Assembly: GCF_013393185.1 (NCBI RefSeq)
Contig: NZ_QJQX01000057.1
Coordinates: forward strand, 1 to 64,000
DNA from: Sphingobium lactosutens
GTDB lineage: Bacteria > Pseudomonadota > Alphaproteobacteria > Sphingomonadales > Sphingomonadaceae
Direction: 5' to 3'
Length of the DNA: 64,000 nt
The translations under genes were made by a program, and so were the position numbers. Each line of letters starts with the position of its first letter. The first letter of the stretch is position 1. Shown here piece by piece: positions 57,661 to 64,000 of the stretch. The notes below the pieces were generated by a model that was not told the origin of the DNA, did not search any database, and worked only from the letters and a program-made list of their open reading frames with translations.

Positions 57661-60222
57661 TCAGCCCTGCGCTGCGATGACCGGTCCCAGCGCCGCCGCC
57701 AGCGTCGCGCCCGAATAGGGCTTTTTGACCAACATTATCTGCTCGAACCGCGCCGGTAGTTCGAGCCCGTCGCCATAGCCGGTGGCGAAGAGGAAGGGAA
57801 TGCCGCGCTCTGCCAGCAGGTCCGCGACCGGCAGGCTGGTTTCATGGCCAAGGTTGAAGTCGAGCACGGCGAAGTCCACCTGCTGGATCGCGATCGCCTC
57901 CCGCGCGCGGCCGACGCTGGCCGCCGTCATCACTTCAGCGCCGAGGTCGCGCAGCGCATCCTCGCCGTCCATGGCGATGATCATATTATCCTCGACCAGC
58001 AGGACATGGCGACCCTTGAGCAGGCTGGGCGTGGCCGGCGCGGCGGGCTTGGCGCGCTCCCGCCCGCTGCTTTCCGGCAGGACCGACACGACATGGCGCG
58101 AGGGGATGCAGAAATGCGCCTCGATCCCCGCGAGCCGATAGTTGATCTCGGCATGGCCGCCCAGATCATAGGGGATGGACCGTTCGATCACGGTCGAACC
58201 AAAGCCGCGCCGCGTGGGCGCCACGACCGGCGGGCCGTCGCTTTCGGTCCAGTCGAGCAACAGGCTGCCATCCTCGTCCACGCGCCAGTCGATCGCCACC
58301 GCACCATTGTCGGACAGCGCGCCATATTTGGCGGCATTGGTCAGCATCTCGTGAATCACCAGCGCCAGCACGGTGAAGCAGCCGGGCGTCAGCAGCACAT
58401 TGGGACCGGTCAGGCGCACCCGGTCGCTGCGCTCGCCGAGATAAGCGCCCGCCTCCACCTCTATGAGGTCGTAGAGCCGCGCGGGGCTCCAGCGGTCGGC
58501 GGTGATCTGGTCATGCGCGCGGGCGAGCGCATGGACGCGGCTTTCCAGCGTGCCGATAAACTCGTCGACCGAGCGGGCGCTGTCGCGGGTCTGCGACAGC
58601 AGGCCGCGGATCAGCGAGAGGATGTTGCGGACGCGATGGTTGAGTTCGGCGATCAGCAGTTCCTGCTTCTCATGCGCCCGCTGCCGTTCCGCATCGGCGG
58701 AATCGGACAGGCGCAGGATCACTTCCAGCAACGCGGTGCGCAGCGCTTCGGCCACGCGCAGTTCGGCAGGCGTAAAGGGCAAGGCCACGCCCTGCACCAG
58801 TTGCGACCATTGCTCGAAACTCTTGCGCGGAGTCAGGCGCGGGCCGTTCGGCCCATATTCGATTTCCTTTTCCGGCTTGCCCGCCCAGCGCACCGAACGC
58901 AATTGTTCGGCGCGGAACAGCACGACATAGTCGCGCGGGCGGCGTGACAGCGGAATGGCGAGGATGCCGGAGGCGCGGTCGGCATAGGCGACGGCTTCAG
59001 GCAGAACCCGGCTCAAGCTGTCGGTGGTGTAGACCTGACTGGCGGCGACGCGGTTCAGCATCAACACGATCGCGACGAAGGCGGGTTCGTCGGGGGTCAG
59101 GCCCGAAAAGGTCATCTGCCCGTCGATATAGACGCCAACGCCATCGGCGGGGATGGTGTCGAAGATGATATCGCCCAGCCAGCGCGCGTTGGACAGAAGA
59201 TCATGGTCCTGCGCCACGGCCGACAGCAGCCGGTCGGCAACCTGACGCGCCTTGCCTTCATAGCTGGCGGTTTCGGCGCGCTCGCGGCTTTCCAGCATCA
59301 TCGAGAAGATCTGGCCGAACAGTTCGGCTGCGCTGCGCTGCGCAAAGGTCGGCAGGCGCGGGCTGTAATGATGGCAGGCGAACAGGCCCCAGAGCTTGCC
59401 CTCGACGATGATCGAGATGGAGAGCGAGGCCCCCACGCCCATATTGCCGAGATATTCGATATGGATCGGCGACACCGCGCGGGTCAGGCAGAGCGACATG
59501 TCGAGCGCGGCGCCGGTGGGATCGAGCGCGGGAACCACAGGAACCGGCTGCGCCTGCACGTCGGCGATGATGCGGAAGATGCTGCGCAGATAGAGGGCGC
59601 GCGCCTGCGCCGGGATGTCGGAGGCCGGATAATGGAGGCCGAGGAAACTGTCGACGCCGGGCTTGAGCGCTTCGGCGACGACCTCGCCATCGCCGGCGTC
59701 GGCGAAGCGATAGACCATCACCCGGTCGAAGCCGGTGAGCGCCCGCACCTGTCGCGCGCCGTCGCGCAGGAAAGCGGTCATGCCGTCGGCCTGCGCGAGA
59801 CGGGCGACCATGGAGCGGACGGTGCTGCTCGCCTCCATCTCGTCATGGCTGGCGGGTTCACCCTCGATCACCACCAGCGGGCCGGAGAAATGGACCGCGA
59901 CGTCGAAGGCGGGTCCGCCCTCCATCAGGGCGAGCGAAAAGACGCGCTCGACCGAATCGGGGCCGCGCAGCAGGGTGATGCGGTTGCGCAGCGTATGGAT
60001 GGCTTCGGCCGCGAAAATGGCGCTGACCGGCTGGCCAAGCATCTGATCGGGCGACAGGCCGATGAAGTCGGCGCTGTTGGCCGAGGCGCGCGACACCAGC
60101 CAGTCGGCGGTCAACGCGATCAGGAAGCCGAAGGACTGGACCTTGCCCAGCACATGGATCGGCTCGCGATCGCAATTGGTGAGGTCGACCGCGAAATCGG
60201 TCGCGTCGCCGCCGTCAGCCAT
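57661..60222 (-). CDS. bphP: Bacteriophytochrome histidine kinase with response receiver
   Basis: An 853-residue red-light photoreceptor. N-terminal PAS domain with the biliverdin-binding Cys about residue 17 (DLTNCDREPIH), a GAF domain with YPASDIPAQARALYLRSIFR and LFACHHYSPRLPTF, a PHY domain, then an HWE/His_kinase_2 region with ELNHRVRNILSLIRGLLSQ and an ATPase end (EMLTNAAKYGAL, RRGFGSTVIE), and a C-terminal receiver domain with VLLVEDNMIIAMDGE and Asp in VDFAVLDFNLG. It would sense red/far-red light and pass a phosphoryl group. Its ATG overlaps the stop of the haem oxygenase gene by eight bases; chromophore supply and photoreceptor are made together. Confidence 0.95.
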   Translation of the reverse strand: MADGGDATDFAVDLTNCDREPIHVLGKVQSFGFLIALTADWLVSRASANSADFIGLSPDQMLGQPVSAIFAAEAIHTLRNRITLLRGPDSVERVFSLALMEGGPAFDVAVHFSGPLVVIEGEPASHDEMEASSTVRSMVARLAQADGMTAFLRDGARQVRALTGFDRVMVYRFADAGDGEVVAEALKPGVDSFLGLHYPASDIPAQARALYLRSIFRIIADVQAQPVPVVPALDPTGAALDMSLCLTRAVSPIHIEYLGNMGVGASLSISIIVEGKLWGLFACHHYSPRLPTFAQRSAAELFGQIFSMMLESRERAETASYEGKARQVADRLLSAVAQDHDLLSNARWLGDIIFDTIPADGVGVYIDGQMTFSGLTPDEPAFVAIVLMLNRVAASQVYTTDSLSRVLPEAVAYADRASGILAIPLSRRPRDYVVLFRAEQLRSVRWAGKPEKEIEYGPNGPRLTPRKSFEQWSQLVQGVALPFTPAELRVAEALRTALLEVILRLSDSADAERQRAHEKQELLIAELNHRVRNILSLIRGLLSQTRDSARSVDEFIGTLESRVHALARAHDQITADRWSPARLYDLIEVEAGAYLGERSDRVRLTGPNVLLTPGCFTVLALVIHEMLTNAAKYGALSDNGAVAIDWRVDEDGSLLLDWTESDGPPVVAPTRRGFGSTVIERSIPYDLGGHAEINYRLAGIEAHFCIPSRHVVSVLPESSGRERAKPAAPATPSLLKGRHVLLVEDNMIIAMDGEDALRDLGAEVMTAASVGRAREAIAIQQVDFAVLDFNLGHETSLPVADLLAERGIPFLFATGYGDGLELPARFEQIMLVKKPYSGATLAAALGPVIAAQG

Positions 60223-60754
60223 GGACAGTCTTCCGCGCTTCCTCGCCAGCGGCGGCGAAGAGGGCGAAGGCGGCGAGGGCGCCCTGCACGGCATCCTCCA
60301 GCCAGCCCTCGCCGCCTTCCGCTGCCGCGCTGTCGAGCGCGTGCTGGAAGGCCACCCATTCGCCCTTGCCATGGACGGCGGAGAGATAATTTTTGGGCAG
60401 GCCCTCGCCCACCTGTCGCGACAGCATCGCGCCGCCGAGCCGCGATCCTTCCAGCGCATAAAGCAGGCCCCAGCGATAGCCGTCGGCATCATTGGCAGGC
60501 GTCGGCAGCGGCGTGGGCATGGGCGCGTCCAGCGCGGCCATGTCCTGCGCCAGCAGCGGCAGGCGCGGCGCATCAGGGCGCGCCGCCGGCTCGATCGCGC
60601 CGACCGCGCGGCCATGGGCGGTCAGGAAATGGCGGTAGCTCCGGGGCGAATCGAGCGAAAAATCGGCGAACAGCGCATCCACCCGGCGATGGCTCGCCAT
60701 CGTCGCATCACGCAGGGCCTGACGGACGCGGCCGGCATCGGGGGATTTCGTCAC
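60215..60754 (-). CDS. bphO: Haem oxygenase (biliverdin-producing)
   Basis: A 179-residue haem oxygenase-like protein that opens haem to biliverdin, the chromophore of the overlapping bacteriophytochrome. The proximal-His region is ATMASHRRVDALFADF (His22), followed by FLTAHGRAVGAIEPAA, GYRWGLLYALEGSRLGGAML and LPKNYLSAVHGKGEWVAFQ, consistent with the fold. Its stop overlaps the bphP start by eight bases, the common bphO-bphP order. The divergent upstream region holds an FNR-like site at 60789-60802. Confidence 0.88.
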   Translation of the reverse strand: MTKSPDAGRVRQALRDATMASHRRVDALFADFSLDSPRSYRHFLTAHGRAVGAIEPAARPDAPRLPLLAQDMAALDAPMPTPLPTPANDADGYRWGLLYALEGSRLGGAMLSRQVGEGLPKNYLSAVHGKGEWVAFQHALDSAAAEGGEGWLEDAVQGALAAFALFAAAGEEARKTVHG

Positions 60755-60788
60755 TCGGCAGTCCTAATGGGAGTGTAGGTGCATTGCA

Positions 60789-60802
60789 CTGATCTGGATC
60801 AG
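60789..60802. promoter_or_regulatory. FNR/CRP-family-like site before bphO
   Basis: The palindrome CTGAT-CTGG-ATCAG matches 8 of 10 specified bases of the FNR consensus TTGAT-N4-ATCAA. It lies 35 bases before the bphO ATG. Match only; binding is not shown. Confidence 0.4.
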
Positions 60803-61001
60803 CTTTTCCCGCAAGAAAGCGCGTTTTCAGCCCAGAACCGCACAGGAGCGACCATGAGAAGAATATGCCCCAATGTCCATATTCGATGTCCAGATTCTTT
60901 CTGAACGCTGACGGACGGGTTCAGACTTGCGACACGCCGTATCGCTTAGACCGGCATCATCAGGGGACGGTCTGTCCGTCTCCGCTTGAGGAAGACGGAC
61001 G

Positions 61002-62015
61002 ATGTTCAGGAAGTTGATGCTGACCGGTCTGATGGGCGCGACGCTGCTGAGCGGCATTGCGCCGGCCTATGCCCAGGCAGGACAGGCCCAGCCCAGACAG
61101 GAAGGTGGCGATCGCGGTGGACGTGGTGAACGGATGGCGCGGCCCGAAGGCAATGTCGCCGTGTCGCGCGGCAATCGCATGATTCAGCCGCGCGGCGATG
61201 ATGGCGGTCAGCGCTGGCAGCAGCGTGGCGATGCCGGTGGACGGGGTTCGTCTGGCGGACAGGGCTGGCAACAGCGCGCAGCCGACCGGCCGGCGGGACA
61301 GATGGCGCCGCCGCGCCCCGATCCGCGCTGGCGCGGCGATCCCAACCTGCCCGCCAATCGCGCGGTCGAGCAGCAGGTGCGCGAACGCCGCGAGCAGCAG
61401 CAGCAGAATTGGCGCGGCGACCGGCGGGATGACAGGCCGCGGGATGACAGGCCGCGGGATGACAGGCCGGATGTACGCCCCGAGCGCCGGGACGACCGTC
61501 CGAACTGGTCCAATAATGGTCGGGAAGATCGGCGCGACTGGCGCAATGACGGCCGCGATAATCGGCAGGATTGGCGCAACGACCGCCGGGATGACGACCG
61601 GCGCGATGATCGGCGCTGGTCGGACAATCGCGGCGGCTGGAGCGGCACCAGTTGGAATAACGGGCGGCGCTTCGATGATCGCACCCGCTGGAGCAGCCAG
61701 CGGCGCTGGGACAGCGGCTGGCGCAACGATCGCCGCTATGACTGGAACAGCTATCGCAACCGCTATGGCGACCGCTACCGGGCCGGCCGCTATTATGCCC
61801 CGCGCGGCTGGGATTATGGCTATCGGCGCTTTTCGGTCGGGATCTACCTGAACAGCCTGCTCTATTCGAACAGCTACTGGATGGACGATCCCTATAGCTA
61901 TCGCCTGCCACCCGCCTACGGCACGCTGCGCTGGATCCGCTATTATGACGACGCGCTGCTGGTCGATATTCGCGACGGCTATGTCGTCGACGTGATCAAC
62001 GATTTCTTCTGGTGA
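61002..62015 (+). CDS. RcnB-family secreted protein, Arg/Asp/Gln-rich
   Basis: A 337-residue protein with a signal peptide (MFRKLMLTGLMGATLLSGIA) and a long low-complexity middle rich in Arg, Asp, Gly, Gln and Trp (QQRGDAGGRG, then repeats of DDRPR). A 15-bp DNA repeat (GGGATGACAGGCCGC) is present three times near 61437-61480. The C-terminus has the RcnB-like end YRLPPAYGTLRWIRYYDDAL followed by VDIRDGYVVDVINDFFW. RcnB proteins are small periplasmic proteins, some linked to nickel/cobalt homeostasis. A role here is not proven. A second, shorter RcnB-like gene lies 1 kb downstream. Confidence 0.8.
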   Translation: MFRKLMLTGLMGATLLSGIAPAYAQAGQAQPRQEGGDRGGRGERMARPEGNVAVSRGNRMIQPRGDDGGQRWQQRGDAGGRGSSGGQGWQQRAADRPAGQMAPPRPDPRWRGDPNLPANRAVEQQVRERREQQQQNWRGDRRDDRPRDDRPRDDRPDVRPERRDDRPNWSNNGREDRRDWRNDGRDNRQDWRNDRRDDDRRDDRRWSDNRGGWSGTSWNNGRRFDDRTRWSSQRRWDSGWRNDRRYDWNSYRNRYGDRYRAGRYYAPRGWDYGYRRFSVGIYLNSLLYSNSYWMDDPYSYRLPPAYGTLRWIRYYDDALLVDIRDGYVVDVINDFFW

Positions 62016-62052
62016 GTTTCCCCGCTTCCTGAACTGGCCTTCAGGAGTGACT

Positions 62053-62087
62053 GACCCCGGCGTGGCGACGCGCCGGGGTCTTTTCTT
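62053..62087 (+). terminator. Rho-independent terminator after the first RcnB-like gene
   Basis: Ten-base-pair stem GACCCCGGCG/CGCCGGGGTC (62053-62062 and 62071-62080) followed by TTTTCTT. Confidence 0.85.
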
Positions 62088-62116
62088 GGGGGGCGCTGCT
62101 GTGGCAGAGCAGACGC

Positions 62117-62791
62117 ATGACCGAGATGATCGACGATGGCGGGATAGCATCGACCGCCCGCGCGCAATTTGGCGACAGCGTCCGCGCGCGCCTCGACCGC
62201 AATCCGATGGTGAGCCGGATCGATGCGCCCAACCTGGAAATCTATGGCCGCCAGAATTTCCTCAGCGCGGAGGAATGTGCGGGCCTGCGCGAACTGATCG
62301 ACGCCAGCGCCAAGCCATCCTCGCTCTTTTCGGGCAGCGCCAATGCCGAATATCGCACCAGCCACAGCGGCAACCTCAGCCCCTGGAATCCGCTGGTCGA
62401 AACCATCACCGCCCGCATCTGCGCGCTCACGGGGCTGCCCGCCAATCATGGCGAAACATTGCAGGGGCAGCGCTATACGCAGGGTCAGGAATATAAGGTC
62501 CATTGCGACTATTTCCCGGTGACGGCCGATTATTGGCAGCGGATGCGCACGACCGGCGGCCAGCGGACCTGGACGGCGATGATCTATCTGTCGCCGGTCG
62601 AGGCCGGGGGCGAGACACATTTCCCGCAATGCGAATTCATGGTGCCCCCGGTCGAGGGGATGATCCTGATCTGGAACAATATGGACCGCGACGGGGCGCC
62701 CAACCGCTACAGCTTGCACGCCGCAAAACCGGTGGAGCGCGGGACCAAATATGTCGTCACCAAATGGTTCCGCGAACGGCCCTGGGGATGA
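62117..62791 (+). CDS. 2-oxoglutarate/Fe(II) oxygenase, prolyl-4-hydroxylase-like
   Basis: A 224-residue oxygenase of the P4Hc type. The iron-binding H-x-D motif is QEYKVHCDYFPV, the distal His is in NRYSLHAAKPVERG, and the 2-oxoglutarate Lys follows in KYVVTKWFRERP. GGETHFPQCEF and WTAMIYLSPVEAGG fit the family core. Bacterial members hydroxylate prolines in proteins or free substrates; the target is unknown. An alternative ATG lies nine bases downstream. It sits between two RcnB-like genes, but behind a strong terminator. Confidence 0.85.
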   Translation: MTEMIDDGGIASTARAQFGDSVRARLDRNPMVSRIDAPNLEIYGRQNFLSAEECAGLRELIDASAKPSSLFSGSANAEYRTSHSGNLSPWNPLVETITARICALTGLPANHGETLQGQRYTQGQEYKVHCDYFPVTADYWQRMRTTGGQRTWTAMIYLSPVEAGGETHFPQCEFMVPPVEGMILIWNNMDRDGAPNRYSLHAAKPVERGTKYVVTKWFRERPWG

Positions 62792-62978
62792 TTTGGATTG
62801 AGAATGTGCTTTCGCGCATTCCATCTTCTCCCCGATACAATTTGCGACATAAATGACTGGAATCTGACTGCTTCATTCCCGGTCCGTTCAGGCGGCTGGC
62901 TGCATATCTCCTTGTGTTGGCGCAGGAGCCCAGCCCTTCGGAAAGGGCGCCGCCGCCAAACCGAATGGGAGACAAGAT

Positions 62979-63449
62979 ATGCGTAAGTTCATCATTCTGG
63001 GCCTGCTGGCCGCCACCGTCGTGCCGAGCGTCGCTTCGGCCCAGTCCTATGGCGAAGCGCGCCGCAGCGAACAGCGCCTGCGCGAGGAACAGCGCGACCT
63101 GCGCCAGGCGCAGCGCCATGGCGACCGCCGCGATGTCCGCGAGGCGCGCCGCGACGTACGTGACGCCCGCCAGGAAGCGCGCGAGGACTGGCAGGATTAT
63201 CGCCGCTCGCACCGCGACGTCTATCGCGGCGGCAACTGGCGTGCGCCCTTCCGCTACAATGCCTGGAACCGTGGCGCGCAACTGCGTCCGACCTATTACA
63301 GCTCGCGCTATTATATCGCCGATCCCTACCGCTATCGCCTGCCCCGTCCGGGTGCGAACATGCGCTGGGTGCGCCACTATAATGACGTGCTGCTGGTCAA
63401 TGTCCGCACCGGTCGGGTGATGGACGTGCATCGCGGCTTCTTCTGGTAA
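62979..63449 (+). CDS. RcnB-family secreted protein
   Basis: A 156-residue protein with a signal peptide (KFIILGLLAATVVPSVASAQ), then a charged helical segment full of Arg, Glu, Asp and Gln (RRSEQRLREEQRDLRQAQRH), and the C-terminal RcnB-like domain YYIADPYRYRLPRPGANMRW followed by VRHYNDVLLVNVRTGRVMDV and HRGFFW. The end matches the longer paralogue at 61002, so the two share a domain with different spacer regions. RcnB-like proteins are periplasmic; a metal role is possible. Confidence 0.85.
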   Translation: MRKFIILGLLAATVVPSVASAQSYGEARRSEQRLREEQRDLRQAQRHGDRRDVREARRDVRDARQEAREDWQDYRRSHRDVYRGGNWRAPFRYNAWNRGAQLRPTYYSSRYYIADPYRYRLPRPGANMRWVRHYNDVLLVNVRTGRVMDVHRGFFW

Positions 63450-63470
63450 GCCGACGCGAACAGGAAAAGG

Positions 63471-63500
63471 AAAAGGCCCCGATCGGGGCCCTTTCTGTGT
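63471..63500 (+). terminator. Rho-independent terminator after the second RcnB-like gene
   Basis: Stem AGGGGCC-like GGCCCC-GATC-GGGGCC (63475-63490) followed by CTTTCTGTGTTT, about 25 bases after the stop. Confidence 0.8.
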
Positions 63501-63653
63501 TTCCCGCCCCTTGGCCGCGTCGCCCGTTTCCAGGCGCACGCGGCCGATGATGCGCCTTGCGACGCAGCACCAGTCCGAAAGGGGGGTGGACCGTTTGCGC
63601 AAACGCAAATCCGGCCCGAATGTTCCCCTTCTGGCCTCAATGCCGGCGATAAA

Positions 63654-64000
63654 TTATGCGGCCAGTGCCTCGGCGATCAGCTTGCGGCTGTTGTCGATGC
63701 CATAGAGGGCGATGAAGCTGCCCATGCGCGGCCCCTGATCGGCGCCCAGCAGGGTTTGGTAAAGCGCCTTGAACCAGTCGCGCAGCTCGGCAAAGCCGAA
63801 TGCCTCCTCCTTGCCGATGGCATAGACGATATTCTGGATATCCTCCGCCGAAGCATTGGCCGGCAGCGCGGCCAACTGGTCGTCCAGCTGGCGTAGCGCG
63901 GCGGCCTCGTTGGCGTCGGGCGCGCGGCGCTTGAGCGTCGGGGCGACGAAATCGCGGTGATAGGCCAGCGCATGGCCGATCAGCGCATCCAGTTCGGGAT
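63654..64000 (-). CDS. lysK: Lysyl-tRNA synthetase, class I (C-terminal part)
   Basis: The C-terminal 115 codons of a gene that runs off the window. The end reads FGFAELRDWFKALYQTLLGA followed by DQGPRMGSFIALYGIDNSRK and LIAEALA, matching the C-terminal domain of class I LysRS (the archaeal-type enzyme also used by many Alphaproteobacteria). Upstream codons (RRAPDANEAAALRQLDDQLA) fit its helical anticodon-binding region. The catalytic HIGH and KMSKS motifs would lie outside the window. Confidence 0.8.
   Translation of the reverse strand, partial: PELDALIGHALAYHRDFVAPTLKRRAPDANEAAALRQLDDQLAALPANASAEDIQNIVYAIGKEEAFGFAELRDWFKALYQTLLGADQGPRMGSFIALYGIDNSRKLIAEALAA

Noticed and set aside
57465..57680. 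Small plus-strand frame upstream of the phytochrome stop
   Set aside because: No ribosome site, no hydrophobic or family pattern; overlaps the end of bphP on the other strand.
61437..61480. Three tandem 15-bp repeats considered as a CRISPR-like array
   Set aside because: Repeats are contiguous without spacers and lie inside a coding low-complexity region.

Overview
The window reads as a chromosomal segment of a sphingomonad (Alphaproteobacteria, Sphingobium/Sphingomonas-like). The inference rests on uniformly high G+C with strong third-position bias, many long antisense shadow frames, TonB-dependent receptors with sphingomonad-style signal peptides, a class I lysyl-tRNA synthetase, a class II DAHP synthase, class I PHA synthase with phasin, and a bacteriophytochrome with an HWE-type kinase. 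No taxonomic marker gene is present, so the genus is inferred.

Layout. 1-950: an IS5-family element with a programmed-frameshift transposase, abutting a composite palindrome. 0.9-7.4 kb: housekeeping genes on the minus strand (MDR oxidoreductase, msrA, aspartate aminotransferase, pabB-pabC, thioesterase) plus a DUF983 gene. 7.5-11.4 kb: a TonB-dependent receptor and a secreted phosphodiesterase behind a three-repeat Pho box. 11.6-16.9 kb: cytochrome b561-YceI fusion, Rap1a-like protein, DAHP synthase, MHS-family transporter. 16.9-22.7 kb: two-component system next to an EF-hand protein, argG, and a Pro/Ala-rich membrane protein. 22.7-25.9 kb: LacI regulator, a base-composition-atypical DUF1796-like gene, tRNA-Gly and a LysR regulator. 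26-28.2 kb: ZnuD-like zinc receptor with a histidine-rich loop and an upstream Zur-like box. 28.3-32.3 kb: NUDIX-DUF47 fusion with a PiT transporter, then an ScfR-type regulator. 32.9-36.7 kb: small outer-membrane protein, a methyltransferase/anti-sigma fusion and an ABC exporter. 36.9-39.9 kb: PilZ protein and a tonB-exbB-exbD-exbD operon. 40-44.5 kb: homoserine dehydrogenase, GlpX and a MerC-family protein. 44.5-49.4 kb: glpD-glpK and a MASE1-PAS-GGDEF cyclase. 49.7-53.8 kb: clpS and the PHA genes. 53.9-60.8 kb: aminotransferase, coupled small membrane genes, an orphan [2Fe-2S] subunit, a DODA-type dioxygenase and bphO-bphP. 61-64 kb: two RcnB-like proteins around a prolyl-4-hydroxylase-like enzyme, then the C-terminus of class I LysRS.

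Themes. Phosphate: Pho box with receptor and phosphodiesterase, and a PhoU-like/PiT locus with a possible PhoB operator. Zinc: receptor and MerC share a similar AT-rich operator. Carbon storage: PHA synthase and phasin with a PhaR-like operator. Iron and TonB energy supply: the exb/tonB operon serves the receptors. Most striking are a protein in which a SAM-methyltransferase domain replaces the cytoplasmic half of a transmembrane anti-sigma factor, the NUDIX-DUF47 fusion with a possible internal restart, and a palindrome family in which several copies sit directly against stop codons.
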